A stretch of DNA of 64,000 bases from Trichuris trichiura (lineage: Eukaryota > Nematoda > Enoplea > Trichinellida > Trichuridae), in assembly GCA_037903355.1 (NCBI GenBank), contig JBAJFE010000045.1, positions 186,001 through 250,000 of the forward strand, given 5' to 3'. Below the pieces are notes generated by a model. That model had not been told where the DNA came from and did no database searches. It was given only the letters and a program-made list of their open reading frames with translations. The translations under genes were made by a program, and so were the position numbers. Shown piece by piece: positions 11,417 to 22,218 of this stretch. The number at the start of each line of letters is the position of its first letter. Positions within the stretch are counted from its first letter, which is position 1.

Positions 11417-12259
11417 GCCAGTACTATTAATGTTTTCACTACTTGTTTTAGAAGAAGATCATACCTGCTTCATGTCAGTACCATCTACGTTAATGGTGTA
11501 TATATCCATTAGTGATGGTCTAACGGCCATATGCCTTAAAAGCTCTTGGTATTCTTCCAGTTCTTTTGCAGTTCTTACATGGTTTGCCCTGAATACCAGC
11601 TTTGTGCTATCAGGTGAAAAAAAAGCTCCACCATCATAACCAGATATGTTCGTCACTTGTCTTTGATTTGTTCCGTTAATGTCCATAAGCCAAAGTTCCA
11701 AATCGCCTGACCGAGAAGACGTGAATACTATGGATTTTCCATCGGGAGAGACAACTCCCTCTGCGTCATAGCTTGAGTCGTTGGTTAGAAAGGTGAGGCT
11801 TCCATTTCCGTCGTCCATGACAATATCATAGTCGTTAAAAACGTCCCATAAATACGGATGCAGGCTGTTACATTCCTTGGGCGCATCCTTCCTTTTGCAG
11901 ATATGCAAAGGACATGCTTCATTATGATGGAACGTAGTGGAATATATCAATCGGCGATTGTCATTAAGGAAGAAGCTGCAAGTCGTTCTACCTTTACCAT
12001 TACTTACCATCACAGGGACAGCCGACGGGTCATCCAATCGAAGTCGAAATATTTGATCACATTCACCGGTACCTTTCTTTCTGTCAGTGGCCTGGAACAA
12101 AATTTCTTTTCCATCGAAGCTGAAGTATGCTTCCGCGTTAACACCGGTAAAAGTTAGTTGCGTCACGTTTGCTAAATTCTTCTCTTGCTCGTAATGAACT
12201 GTACCCCCAAAAGATTGCATAATAAAATTGAATAGCAGCAAGGAGACCACGGAACGCAT
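10975..12259 (-). CDS. Secreted TolB/WD40-like beta-propeller protein
   Basis: Two exons, 12259-11465 and 11331-10975, join in phase 0 (CAG, GTATGA donor, TTATAG acceptor) to 383 aa. The N-terminus MRSVVSLLLFNFIMQSFGG is a signal peptide. At least five PD40/TolB-type propeller blades follow, each with an F/SPDG-K-(I/L)-x-F core: AYFSFDGKEILF, GVVSPDGKSIVFTSSRSGD, AFFSPDSTKLVFRANH, PYYHPDGKRIIF and PMFSPDGKKLIFISARN. The last 20 residues (GLLMYIVLTTMFYPLF) are hydrophobic, suggesting a membrane or GPI-type anchor. Such propellers bind proteins or peptides and have no known enzymatic motif; this one lacks the alpha/beta hydrolase domain that follows similar blades in S9 peptidases. The single intron is largely a TAA microsatellite. 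Function unknown. Confidence 0.85.
11333..11415. repeat. (TAA)n microsatellite in intron
   Basis: An uninterrupted run of about 27 TAA units fills most of the 133-nt intron of the TolB-type gene. On the transcribed strand it reads (TTA)n and runs straight into the TATAG acceptor, so the repeat forms the pyrimidine-poor region before the splice site. Confidence 0.95.
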
Positions 12260-14600
12260 AGTTGTGAATCTCAGTTGACCTTAACGCACAGCTCACTGTG
12301 GCAGTTTCCTTTGTCAACTGTCTGAGCCGAGCGAAGCAAACAATAATTCAAACAGTTTGCGTTCGTTCTCTTTATCGAACACGCTGTCTAAACTATCTAC
12401 TTGCTTAAGGTTTTTGACAAAGAATTAGCTTTGCCTTCTTGATACTATAAATTAAATCAGCAGTTATTATAGCAATGCTAAGCAAACAGCCCACATGACA
12501 ACGCTCTCAAATGAGAGTGACTCGTCATGGTTTCAAGCTTCCGTCTCTTTAGGCACAAGAAACCTAATGTGGCAGACACAACATTCCGTCGGATTCTTAC
12601 TGTTAAAAGAGCTGGTCAAGCAGTTGAAAGTAGAAAGGCCATAATGCCCAAGTAAGGAAGAAATAATTATTTAAAGGCAAAAAGATCAGCGTGAAAAGCT
12701 GCATATAATCTGCATACGCCGAATTCTTGATAAGGAACCTAGAAATGTCAGTAAACACTTCCGAGATTTCCCCTAACTACCTTCGCACGCTTCAGGCAGC
12801 AAATAATTGGACCATTTTCTATTTGGAGGCTACTCGCAGTTGGTAGCTAATAAGGACAAAAGGACAGTATTTTTTCTACCACAAAACCAGCACTGCTAGT
12901 TTCCTTATAAGACCGTACCTGTGATAGGATAAGGAGTGGCTCAGATAGCTTTCCTCTGTAGTTTCACAGTGGAAAAGCGTAGCAGGTTAATAATGACGGC
13001 GTGCAGAATGTCAAATAATGTATACAGGTGCGTTAGCCCTTCTTTCGCGATTTGAAAATACTCGAAAGTGGAAAGCTACAATGCTGTAGCAAGGCGAGAC
13101 AACTCGCATTCTTACAGTGTTACTGCGAAAGCCAGTTTTCATTTTTACCATTCCTAAGAGAGAGAAATTAACAGCTCTAACCTCGACGCGCTTATTTTGA
13201 CGCTTTTCTAACGTAAACAAAATTATTTATACGGCGTCCTTCCAACGGTACAATTTTTAGAGCAGCAGCATTCTGTCAGCGGAAAAAATTATGACCCTTA
13301 AGGAGTTAACGTAAGCGTTATCAGCTTTATGATAAGCGCATCTTTGTCTTTTGGGTTTAAGCGTCTCAGGACTAACCGCAAGAGTCAAAGCGTGGACACT
13401 TATAGAATCCAGTTGAACATGAACTTCATGGCGTGCACGCATTTCATGTTTTGCCTGATAATTTATGGAAAGCTATCTATTCAAATGCAGCAGCGTTAGA
13501 ATTTTTAAAACAATTGCGATTTGACACGGCAGAGCCAAGTAAATTACTGAAAATAAACCAGGTAAGAAAAACGGCGCAGTGAGAAGGAAATTCGAAGTAT
13601 TTTAATCTATTGCTGTAATGGAGTAGAACCCTGATTCTCCGAACTAACTACTGCAAGAGCATTTCGAACAACTAAAAGTTCAGACAACGGAGAGTTTACT
13701 TACGCGTTATTTTGTGTCAAGTACTGCACGCTTTATTCTCCGAAGGCAATCTCGCGCATACGCCAGCTAAGTTTTAGTTAAGCAATAGGAGCACACTTGG
13801 CATTGCCAGGTCAACGCCTTATGAAATAACGCTGATATTACATGTGTTGCAAATTCATTCCTAAAATTATCCGCATATCAGCATAAATATGAAATATGTT
13901 GGATGAAAACACTGCTTCGCAAAATGACTTGACTTCTAGCTATAATATCGTAATTGTTCTTGTCTCGACATGATTTTAGCTTTTTCGACATTTCTTTTTG
14001 GTTTGTTTAGCGCGACTTCATGCAGCTCATTTTTAGCTTTGATTAATGCTTTTGTTACGAAAATTTTAAACTGCTTCGTCAAAGCATATTGATTACTTTT
14101 TCCCGACACGATCTATGCATTACTCCTTGGGCAACCTCGTAGTGGCCAGTCTGAGAAACTGGGCATTTTATGGCTTTGTTGGTGAGGTCTGTTCAAAACA
14201 ACCGATTCTTCGTAGGGCGAAATTGTCACTCTGTTTTTCTAATGCGTATTATTTAGCGCATTCAGTTGTGTACTAGCGTGCCCATTTAGTCTTAAAGATT
14301 TTTGCATTGCAGCTGCTTAGTCTACCCTGTTTTGGGTGATGCAATTGCTCTTCAATACTCTTGGTGTGCTTGGCTATCCGGGTATGTATTTGTTTTACCG
14401 ACTTTTCAGCTTCCCCTAAAGTGAGGGGCTAAGTTGCCGTTCTTCAAAATTGCTGCCTCTTCGTGAGCTCACTTTGCTTCTTTCCTTCTTTTCCTAATGG
14501 TTGTGCTTGTTACATTCTTCGCTCAATTTAAGATAAATAGAATAGCAACTTCACGCACTCGATGATAGGACAGGTTTCTTTCTAATTTCTTTTTGGAAAT
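12260..14600. other. Gene-poor region
   Basis: Includes the upstream region of the TolB-type gene. Short minus ORFs at 13011-13220 and 13257-13442 have no recognisable domain or splice context. I see no transposon end here. Confidence 0.4.
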
Positions 14601-14639
14601 GCATTCTGATACGCGTTTGGTAAATTGGAAAAATTTTGG

Positions 14640-15010
14640 GACCCTCATAAGCTTTATGGGCTAAAAGTACTATGGTTGCCCATACAAGTGTCCAATACAG
14701 GTGGGCGAACAGTCTTATGCGAACTACCTACTCAAAGCAGGGTGAATAGACTTCGCAGAATAAAAACAAGAACAAAAGGTCGACCAAAAACTTATTTCCA
14801 AAGCAGTAATTGAAAATGTGGCCACAAATTCTGAAATAGTGGAGCGCTTGGCTAAATGCAAACGTGAGCATACTGCGGCGCAGTTTTACGAGGACAGCTA
14901 TTATTTACGGGGAAAAATAAAAGAAATATTATACATAAAACACAATAATTTGATGAATAAAGATCATAGGAAGTCAGTGAGCATTACTTGGGCATTCCTG
15001 ATTCACTGAA
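14640..15010 (+). mobile_element. Penelope-like element relic (ORF remnants)
   Basis: Two degraded segments resemble the element at 16819-19790. HKLYGLKV (about 14645) resembles its RT segment PELYGLPKV. GKIKEILYIKHN followed by SVSITW (about 14910-14990) resembles its C-terminal RRIKEALYIRHN followed by VSEIW. The sequence between does not align, so the copy is heavily deleted, and its orientation is opposite to that of the larger element. Similarity is short but in the right order. Confidence 0.5.
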
Positions 15011-15293
15011 ACGGTTCTTCTCCCATTAAGAAACCGTTCGTGCCGAACATTCGGTAGTTCCGAAGAAAATGCTGAACGGCGTTGACTCCGCGTGAATACT
15101 GATTAGAAAGACTTAACGCCGTTAGGAATCACATTTTGACTCAAAGTCGCTCTTTACTATTGCTAATTTTGTCATTAAATGCTCGCCTGAGCTTTAGCAA
15201 TGATTAACTTTTAAGAGGAAATGGAATGAGAGCGCGTTTTCATTTTTCAATCTAGGTTGTATCACTTTTTCAGTTTAACCGAGCCCCTTCGAA

Positions 15294-16682
15294 ATGTCTG
15301 AGTTTGTTCGGTTGGATAATGCAGTTACCATGCCAATGATTGGGTACGGCACCTACACAGTAATGTTCCGTCGCTTTGTCCGCTCCTTTTCCCATTTAAG
15401 TATTTCTGTTTCATGTGACTGGAAATGAGCTGCGTACCTGTTTGGACACTGCCCTCAAGATTGGTTACCGTCATATTGATACTGCATACATTTACAACAA
15501 TGAAGACATTGTTGGGGAGGTGTTAAGCAACTGGCTGGCTTCAGGACGCATAAAACGGGAAGAGCTATTTGTTACCACTAAAGTAACTTATTGGATTTGG
15601 CGTAGTGGTTATTCGATTTGACATTTTTAGCTGCCCGGTTTTTCCCACCGCAAAGCTGATGTTGAGCCGTCTCTTTTGGAATCTTTGCGAAGTCTTAAGC
15701 TTGATTACATTGATCTTTATCTCATTCATTCCCCAATGGGTATGAAAGTAGGTTAGGTAGTTTCCATGTTGAAAGCAGGCTAAACATGGTCATTATTTTA
15801 GCGAGGTACCGGTGAAGTATACGCCAAAGTGGACGACCAAGTTATCGTAGACGTTGTCGACCATATGGAAACATGGAAGGTTGGCCATTTTCATTCCTTT
15901 CGCCATTATATTACGAACTTATTCTAAGGCAATGGAAGAGATATATAAGAAAGGCCTGGCGCGATCTATCGGCTTATCCAACTTTAATCTCCTACAGTTG
16001 GAGCGCGTTGTCAGCAATTGTTCCATCAAGCCGCACAACTTACAGGTAGACTCACTGCCTTTTTATGTTGGCTTTATGTTGTACGTTTCAGAGTGAATGC
16101 CACTTGTATTGGCCTCAGAATGAACTGCTGACGTTTTGCCGGAAGCATAATATCTCCTTTACAGCTTATGGCCCTTTAGGAGCTCCATACCGCCAAAAGT
16201 CTAATGCAAATGAGTAAGCTGATGGTACCTGCAAGCTTCTTTTTAAATTTGAGTTTGTTTGCTTTCAGCAGTGCTTGCATGCCGTTGCAGGATCCCACCG
16301 TATTGAGCATTGCATCAAAGTTGGGTAAAAGTCCGGCTCAAGTAATTGCCCGTAGCCAGTTGGCTGATTGCTTATTTGCTTTTTGTTTACATTTCGTTTG
16401 TAGGTGCTCCTAAAGTGGCTGCTGCAGCGTGGAATCGCTGTCATACCAAGAAGCACAAAGGAGAATAGAATCCGGGAAAATTTTGAGCTAAGTGATTTTA
16501 CCTTGGATGATGCGGACATGGCTGCTTTGTCGAATGTCAGCGTTCGTCGTCAGCTGTTTCTTTACACTTGGTAAACATTTCTTTCTTTGCTTTTTTTGCC
16601 TGACCAATTATAACTTTATTATTCGTTTAGGGCTCTAAATCATCCTGATCATCCGAATACAACACTGGTGCAGTATTTTTAA
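15294..16682 (+). CDS. Aldo-keto reductase, complete nine-exon gene with one abnormal splice site
   Basis: Exons 15294-15359, 15415-15582, 15631-15747, 15802-15879, 15929-16045, 16092-16213, 16269-16341, 16404-16570 and 16631-16682 join to 319 aa, the usual length for this NADPH-dependent cytosolic reductase family. Catalytic Asp/Tyr are in [12 protein letters not shown], Lys in VTTK and His in LIHSP. Also present are the [11 protein letters not shown] and [10 protein letters not shown] barrel strands and the cofactor-binding [15 protein letters not shown]. Eight introns are 46-61 nt or slightly longer, with standard ends, except that intron 1 ends in CAT rather than CAG at 15412-15414. The reading frame and the paralogue at the left edge both place the exon start exactly after that CAT. 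Either this is a damaged acceptor, a rare non-AG acceptor, or a base error. Otherwise no stops or frameshifts. Confidence 0.88.
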
Positions 16683-16801
16683 CCGATCGTTTAGACTGTT
16701 GATATATGTAGATCATTTTAAGAATTTGTGAACTTAGAAAATGACCTTTTGTCTAGGTGAGAACAGAGTTCTTTTTTCGAGTGCTTCCGACTTCATTAAA
16801 A

Positions 16802-16818
16802 TAGTTGCTAGTCTCTTG
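16802..16818. repeat. Target-site duplication, left copy
   Basis: TAGTTGCTAGTCTCTTG is repeated exactly at 19791-19807, bounding the Penelope-like element. Confidence 0.9.
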
Positions 16819-16903
16819 AAAATGTGGTTTCTTGGTACGGGAACAAATGTTTTCATAATGCAAAAGTTTTATTACGGAAGTATTCCCGTTCAATGTGCTA
16901 AAT

Positions 16904-16948
16904 AGTTCCGGAGCTTTCGGGTCGACCGAGACCCGTCTTCAGCGGTTG
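16904..16948 (-). ncRNA. Hammerhead-ribozyme-like core, left pLTR
   Basis: On the element's sense strand the order is CUGAAGA, then a 6-bp stem (CGGGUC / GACCCG) with a 6-nt loop, then AAA, then GCUCCGG. This matches the hammerhead box I (CUGANGA), stem II and box II (GAAA, its G being the last stem base). Penelope-like elements are known to carry hammerhead motifs in their terminal repeats. I could not show a convincing stem I, so self-cleavage is unproven. Confidence 0.55.
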
Positions 16949-17086
16949 TGAGTTACGGATCCGTAACTTGTGCGCGTGACTTGAGTCTTCTGTTGTTTTC
17001 ATGGTTTTAAAGCGGTTGTTTTAAAGCTTTTTGTTGGTGGTCTTCTGTTTGTATGATATGTAATTTGTTCGTTTTTTCGCATTTTT

Positions 17087-19193
17087 TCATGTGTGGTGAT
17101 TATTTCTTCTTTCACTTGCTCTATGTGTTCTTGTATTATGTCCAGTTATGGAGCAGCAGCCGTAACGCGTCATTATGTTTGTCCAGATTTCACTTACATC
17201 TGCTCCTTGGTCGCGGTTGTATGTGAGGTTGTGTCTTATGTAAAGGGCTTCTTTGATTCTTCTTAATCGTAGGTTCTTTTCATAACATAAGACTTTTGGG
17301 TTGAGCGTCTGGTTACATTCTGTGGCATGTTCTGCCACAGCAGAGGCTTGTTTGGCTTTGTGTAGTTCCATTGCCACTGCTATTGAGCATGGCCTTCGCA
17401 TTGTTGTAACTTGCAAGCTTTTTTAAGTGTTCATTAAATCTATGTTCTAAAGTGTTCCCTGTTTCGCCAATATAAATTCCTGAGCAAGAGCATTCCACTG
17501 CGTATACTAATCCTGTTTTCTTGTTTGTTGGGATTTTTGTTTTGTCCGAGCGAAGAATTGATCTAAGGTTAGGGGAGCTCTTGAAGAAAACTCTGAAACC
17601 TAATGTTCTTCCTAGCCGGGTAATTTTTTCTCCTAAGCTAGCCACATAGGGAATAACTAAGCAAGGCTGGTGCGAAGCGTTTTCTGCACTAGGTTCACGT
17701 TTGCGAAGCTTGTAGTTGAATACTTGGTTAATAAAGGACCTGGGATATCCGTTCTTGTAGAAAATTTTTCGAATGTGGTTGAAGTCTGGTTGAAGATATT
17801 CAGGACTGCATAATTTGATTGCTCGGTCAATCATTCCGGAGAGGATACCTCGCATTACTGATCTGGGGTGATGTGATGAAAAGTTGAGATACTGATCCGT
17901 GTGCGTGGGTTTTCTATATACTCTGGCTTTTAGCCCATCGTTTGGGCGAATAATTAAAGCGTCTAGAAAGGGTAGGGTGTTGTTGTCTTCTTTTTCCATT
18001 GTGAAAACGATTTGGTTCGGGCGGATGTTGTTGAGGAATTGTAAAAATTGCTCTTTCTTTCCAGCTTTAATAATTACGAATATGTCGTCTACGTACCTTT
18101 TGAAAAGGCGTGGAGCTATGTATCTGTCTACTGTTGCGAACATTTGTCTTTCAAAGCTTTCCATAAAAGTTTCTGCTAATACTGGAGATAAGGGGCTGCC
18201 CATAGGTACTCCGCTAGACTGTTTGTAGTACTTGTTATCAAAAGTGAAATGATTGCCTTCTTCCATGCAAAAGGAAACCAATTTGACAATGTGAAAGGGA
18301 TTTAGTTTAGTTCTGGTGGGTAGACTTGTGTCTGCATTGAGGAGATTGTATAGGATCTCAAGTGTATCTGATATGGGGATGCTCGGGAATAGTTCTTTTA
18401 CGTCATAACTAACCAGAATCTCATCTGGTTCTAGGTAGTGACTCCGGATTTCGTTGACAAAAGTTTTGCTATTTTTGATAAAGGACGGCTCTTTGCCAGT
18501 AAGCGGTTTGATGATCGTTCCTAAGTATCGACTGAGTTCACTTGTGATACTATTAATGGTGGAGACTATTGGTCTCATTGGAATCCCTGGTTTGTGTACT
18601 TTTGGGAGACCATAGAGCTCAGGGGGTCTGAAGTTCGATGCAAACTTAAGATGTGTTATCATTTTGCTGATTTCAGGTTCTTTGGTCTCAGCGGCATATG
18701 TGATGAGGAGAGATCGAAGAATTTTTCGGGAAGCCTCTGTAGGGTCAGTGGGTAAAGGGGCATAATTGTTGGTGCTTAAGATAGCTGTCATTTTTTCCAT
18801 GTAGGTGTTTCTGTCTAGTAGAACTATTTTATTCCCTTTATCGGCTTTAGTGATAATTCTGTTCGGTTGATTTCGAAGCTGATGTAGGCAGTTCATCTCA
18901 TGTCGACTTAAGTTAGGAGTGGCGTTGAAGCGGTGATTTAAGATTAATGTAGATAAAGTGCTTTTAATCTGTCTGGCTCTTTGTGGGTCTGTCGAAGATA
19001 AGCTGTCTTCAATTGAGGTAACGATATCGAGAATGGGTGGTCGTTTAGGGGCGGGAACGAAGTTCAGTCCCTTTTTTAGTATGGCCTTTTCACTTTCACT
19101 TATAGAGGAGGAGCTGAGGTTTACTATTGTTGTATTTAGTTCCGACTCAGTGGTCCTTTGTAAGCTATTGCTGTAGACATCTAGAGAAGTCAC
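17087..19193 (-). pseudogene. Penelope RT and GIY-YIG endonuclease, frameshifted at the 3' end
   Basis: An uninterrupted 626-codon frame runs from 19193 to 17313. It contains RT fingers and palm (LYGLPKVHKPGIPMRPIVS, then MGSPLSPVLAETFMESFERQ), the catalytic YVDD and the GIY-YIG core (VYAVECSCSGIYIGETGNT followed by RFNEH). The frame then leaves the family's sequence. The true continuation (ASAVAEHATECNQTL ... RRIKEALYIRHN) is found in another frame at 17416-17087, so one small indel lies near 17360-17415. The enzyme would prime reverse transcription from a nick made by the GIY-YIG domain. Confidence 0.9.
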
Positions 19194-19229
19194 CGGGAAA
19201 CTCGCCTGAAGTCTATCGAATTTCCTTTT

Positions 19230-19652
19230 TCATACCTGTTTTTGTATCGTGCAAACTGTTCCTGCGGCCACATCCACATGTCTGACCAAGGCTTCGTAAA
19301 TTGCTCTCTGTAGTTGGTTTCTGAGGTAACTGAGTGTGTTGTTGTAGTTTGCTTTCAAATTCGCTAGTGTAAATCTGTGTTGTCTTGTAACGTTTTTGAG
19401 CAGAGATAATCCAGCGGAAAATAGGATTCGTTTTGAGTGACTATCCACGTTCTGACTCCATTTTAATTGAAAGCACTTCGGTAGAATTCTGTGGTCTCTG
19501 CATTTCAGTAAGAAGGTCAGTTGGCCTTGAGTAGGACCCGCTTTAATACGTGTATGCTCCAAATATCTGGCCGCTGACAGGAGGGGTGTTCCGTATACAC
19601 CCTGTATAGTCTTGAAAATGTTGTTTCTCGGTACGAGAGCGTATGTTTTCAT
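19230..19652 (-). pseudogene. N-terminal part of the Penelope protein
   Basis: A 140-codon frame that starts inside the right pLTR and is in the same frame as the RT ORF. The two are separated only by a TGA directly after IQKQV. It is basic and helical (RHTRIKAGPTQ, NYNNTLSYLRNQLQ), as is the N-terminal part of Penelope proteins. The stop could be a point mutation or lie within a small intron. Confidence 0.7.
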
Positions 19653-19700
19653 AATGTAAAAGTTTTATTACGGAAGTATTCCCGTTCAATGTGCTAAATA

Positions 19701-19743
19701 ATTCCGGAGCTTTCGGGTCGACCGAGACCCGTCTTCAGCGGTT
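19701..19743 (-). ncRNA. Hammerhead-ribozyme-like core, right pLTR
   Basis: Same box I, stem II and box II arrangement as in the left pLTR, identical through the stem II segment. The base after the stem III segment differs (AAUUA instead of AACUA). Confidence 0.55.
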
Positions 19744-19790
19744 GTGAGTTACGGATGTAACTTGTGCGCGTGACTTGAGTCTTCTGTTGT

Positions 19791-19807
19791 TAGTTGCTAG
19801 TCTCTTG
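19791..19807. repeat. Target-site duplication, right copy
   Basis: Exact copy of 16802-16818. Confidence 0.9.
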
Positions 19808-19810
19808 TGA

Positions 19811-19856
19811 TTATAATTATTATAATTATAATTATTATTATTATTATTATTATTAA
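19811..19856. repeat. ATT/TAT-rich simple repeat
   Basis: Mixed TATAATTA units running into (TTA)n directly beside the right target duplication of the Penelope-like element. Confidence 0.85.
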
Positions 19857-20430
19857 CTATAAGTAAGGGAATCTTTACAGTGAAGTCCTTATGGCCAGTA
19901 ATGACGGTGAGGAGGTACTGCAGTGTCGGTATGCACTAACTGCGTAGGACTCCGCCGACACTTCCGTGCCATTGTAATGGTCAAGTGCTTTAAGACATTG
20001 TATACGTAAATACATGGCAACAGGATGTAGGTACTTTTTCGCCCGTAGCTACTAATCTAGTTTGGATGTAATATTAGTGTTGTTTATTATTTTCGTTGCC
20101 TTTTTCTTTCTTCTTTTAGATATCGAAAAGGATATCAATAGAGCCGCTAACCGGCTCACCTAATCAGTCTAATGCATATATGAATTAGCTGGCTGTTTGT
20201 GGATGAACTCAGCTGTAACAAATCCAGAAAAGTGTCATATGCTACCGCAGGCTCATCGTTGAAGTGTAGTTTAAAGCAACAGTAGCAGTTTAAAACGCGA
20301 ACATGCACGCGGTACGTAGGTGTTCAATGTCTAACTTTATCTTGTGAACTTCTGTGCTGTTGTTCTCGCGGTAGTTCACATTTTGGAGTAGCATATTTTA
20401 GCCTGACAGTCTAATAGCATAATATATAAA
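19857..20430. other. Upstream region of first MSP-domain gene
   Basis: No coding evidence. A short inverted repeat (AGTGTCGG near 19922 and CCGACACT near 19955) is present. The promoter of the gene at 20431 must lie here, but no element is recognised with confidence. Confidence 0.4.
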
Positions 20431-21138
20431 ATGGGCGAACTTATCCACGTAAGGTGTGAACCAGAAGTTCTTACCTTTTATGCGCCTTATGACCATCGAC
20501 AAACGACCATAGTGACGCTTATCAATGATGGAAAGAAAAGAGTAGCAATCAAGATACGCACTACAGACAATATATTGTTCAAGGTAAATATGGTGTACGC
20601 TTTCTTGGATGCTGGTTCTAGCAAGCAGCTGCATGTTCGTTGCCTACCTTTCCAGTTCGATCCCTCAAAACCAATGAATCACCGAGTTGTGGTGGTATAT
20701 ACGGAAGCAGAGGATGTTCTTCTGACCTCGCAACAAATATGGAAAGAAGCTGTTGAGGTGAAAGAAGTTATGATGAAGGTGCGGTTCACTATGCCGGCTG
20801 AACCTATAGTTACTCCTCCAGCAATTCCTCCCATTGATGTTCCACCATCCGCAGCACCGCCGACTGGCGGAGTAGCAGCTGATCCTCCAAAGGCGTTGTC
20901 AGCTGAGCACGACACTCCCTTACCGTCAAGTTCTGATCAAGCTGTCGTGGCGCAGCCTGTGCAAGGGGATATTCCTCCTATTGGACTGCAGGCTGAAGAA
21001 AAGAATGCCGCACCTGCTGCTGCTGCGGAAGCAACAAAAGAAAGCCCCGCTTCGGATGGAAATGTTCCTCCGTCAAAGAATGAAAATCCGCCGGATACAC
21101 GAGCACCTGAGGACGGCAAACCTCCGTTACTGCAATAA
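20431..21138 (+). CDS. MSP-domain protein with proline-rich tail, copy A
   Basis: Single-exon gene, 235 aa. Residues 1 to about 115 form a major sperm protein domain: CEPEVLTFYAPYDHRQTT, NDGKKRVAIKIRTTDN, KVNMVYAFLDAGSSKQLHV and FDPSKPMNHRVVVVYTEAED. The remaining 120 residues are a low-complexity tail rich in Pro, Ala and Ser, followed by Glu/Lys. MSP domains are nematode-expanded immunoglobulin-like folds, used in sperm cytoskeleton and signalling or in membrane-contact proteins. No transmembrane helix is seen, so this is a free cytosolic protein. It is a tandem duplicate of the gene at 22219, about 1.1 kb away on the same strand; the MSP parts are closely similar and the tails are not. Confidence 0.88.
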   Translation: MGELIHVRCEPEVLTFYAPYDHRQTTIVTLINDGKKRVAIKIRTTDNILFKVNMVYAFLDAGSSKQLHVRCLPFQFDPSKPMNHRVVVVYTEAEDVLLTSQQIWKEAVEVKEVMMKVRFTMPAEPIVTPPAIPPIDVPPSAAPPTGGVAADPPKALSAEHDTPLPSSSDQAVVAQPVQGDIPPIGLQAEEKNAAPAAAAEATKESPASDGNVPPSKNENPPDTRAPEDGKPPLLQ

Positions 21139-22218
21139 CGACCGTCAACATGAACTAGTTGCGATAAACGATGTGCTTGAGCTAATATTAAACAGTGTCT
21201 GCACATCATAGGCGTAACGCGAGTCACCCTGCTTTCTAGACGCTATTAACGTTAATACCTATGTTAAAGACTAAAGAATATTACTTTACCTCCGTCCGGT
21301 TGCAAAAGAATTTGAAATATGGACACGGCGCAAAATTTCTAATCACCGAGTGCTATCTACAAAATTCTTTTGTTTTACAAGGCTCTTGTATGCACTAATG
21401 TATGACAGTTTGGGCAGGTTCAATGGTATAGTCATGAAAATGCACAGCACATAGTTCTGTTAAATTTCAAAACCTATCTTACCCTGCTGCTCGCAAATGG
21501 CGTTGCGATGATGGGAATATACCGTAGCAAAAACCTGTAAGCGGAACAAAGGGTCACGTGTGACTGCGCACCAAGCAGCCCATATTATCATACTAATATC
21601 TTTATCAAGTATAGGGGGAGTTTACGCGGTCGTCCGCTGTCCCAATTGATGTTCGCACGATCTTTAAACAAGGAGGTTATGTCTTGACAGCTTTACTCCG
21701 TGCTTGAAGACCGTTGAGGCTCCTATGCAAACCATAATTTGTTGTTTTACCATGAAAAAAGCTTAAAGACAGCGAAAAATAAGCCGAAAATAAATGTGAT
21801 TTCAAGGCAAAGTCTCAGGCCAAAGTAGGAAATCGAGTTGAAAAATGCTTTCAAGACTACAGCGCTGCCGCTCCCCATTGCAAAGTATCATTGGCTAAGC
21901 CCTTATTAGATAAATATTAGAAATGACTTCGGCTCGGTTCGTGACAGTTGTTATTTAAATATGAGCGAAATAAACCAATAAGCGCTGCTTTATAATTAAT
22001 AGCTTCAGTTTCCCTTGAACTTCTTGAAAACTTTAATTGATAGTCAGGTAACAATAGCAAAACTTTAAAATAAATTTTAACGCGTTAAACTCCAGGAGCA
22101 GAGAGGCTGAAATGGCATGACGCAGTCATTACAGCAGATTGCAGTTGTTCGTGCGGTCGCGTCCGACCCATCCAGTGAAACCATTTACGCAGCGTCAACA
22201 ATTTCCAACAACTGAACA
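21139..22218. other. Spacer between the MSP-domain genes
   Basis: Holds the 3' UTR of the first gene and the promoter of the second. No third copy or relic of the MSP domain is visible. Confidence 0.5.

Larger units (their letters stand above)
16819..19790 (-). mobile_element. Penelope-like retroelement, nearly complete
   Basis: A 2.97-kb element bounded by a perfect 17-bp target-site duplication. It carries direct terminal repeats (pLTRs) of about 180 bp at 16819-16997 and 19611-19790, which share the blocks TTATTACGGAAGTATTCCCG, CCGGAGCTTTCGGGTCGACC and CGTGACTTGAGTCTTCTG. The coding strand is minus. The product has a Penelope-type RT (GVPMGSPLSPVLAE, RYVDDIFVI) followed by a GIY-YIG endonuclease, the defining combination of the family. 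The frame is interrupted by one TGA between the N-terminal part and the RT (near 19227-19236) and by a frameshift near 17360-17415, so this copy is probably inactive but young. Confidence 0.93.

Noticed and set aside
11858..12157. Plus-strand ORF of 99 codons
   Set aside because: Antisense to the beta-propeller exon.
17899..18228. Plus-strand ORF of 109 codons inside the Penelope element
   Set aside because: Antisense shadow of the RT frame; no independent domain.
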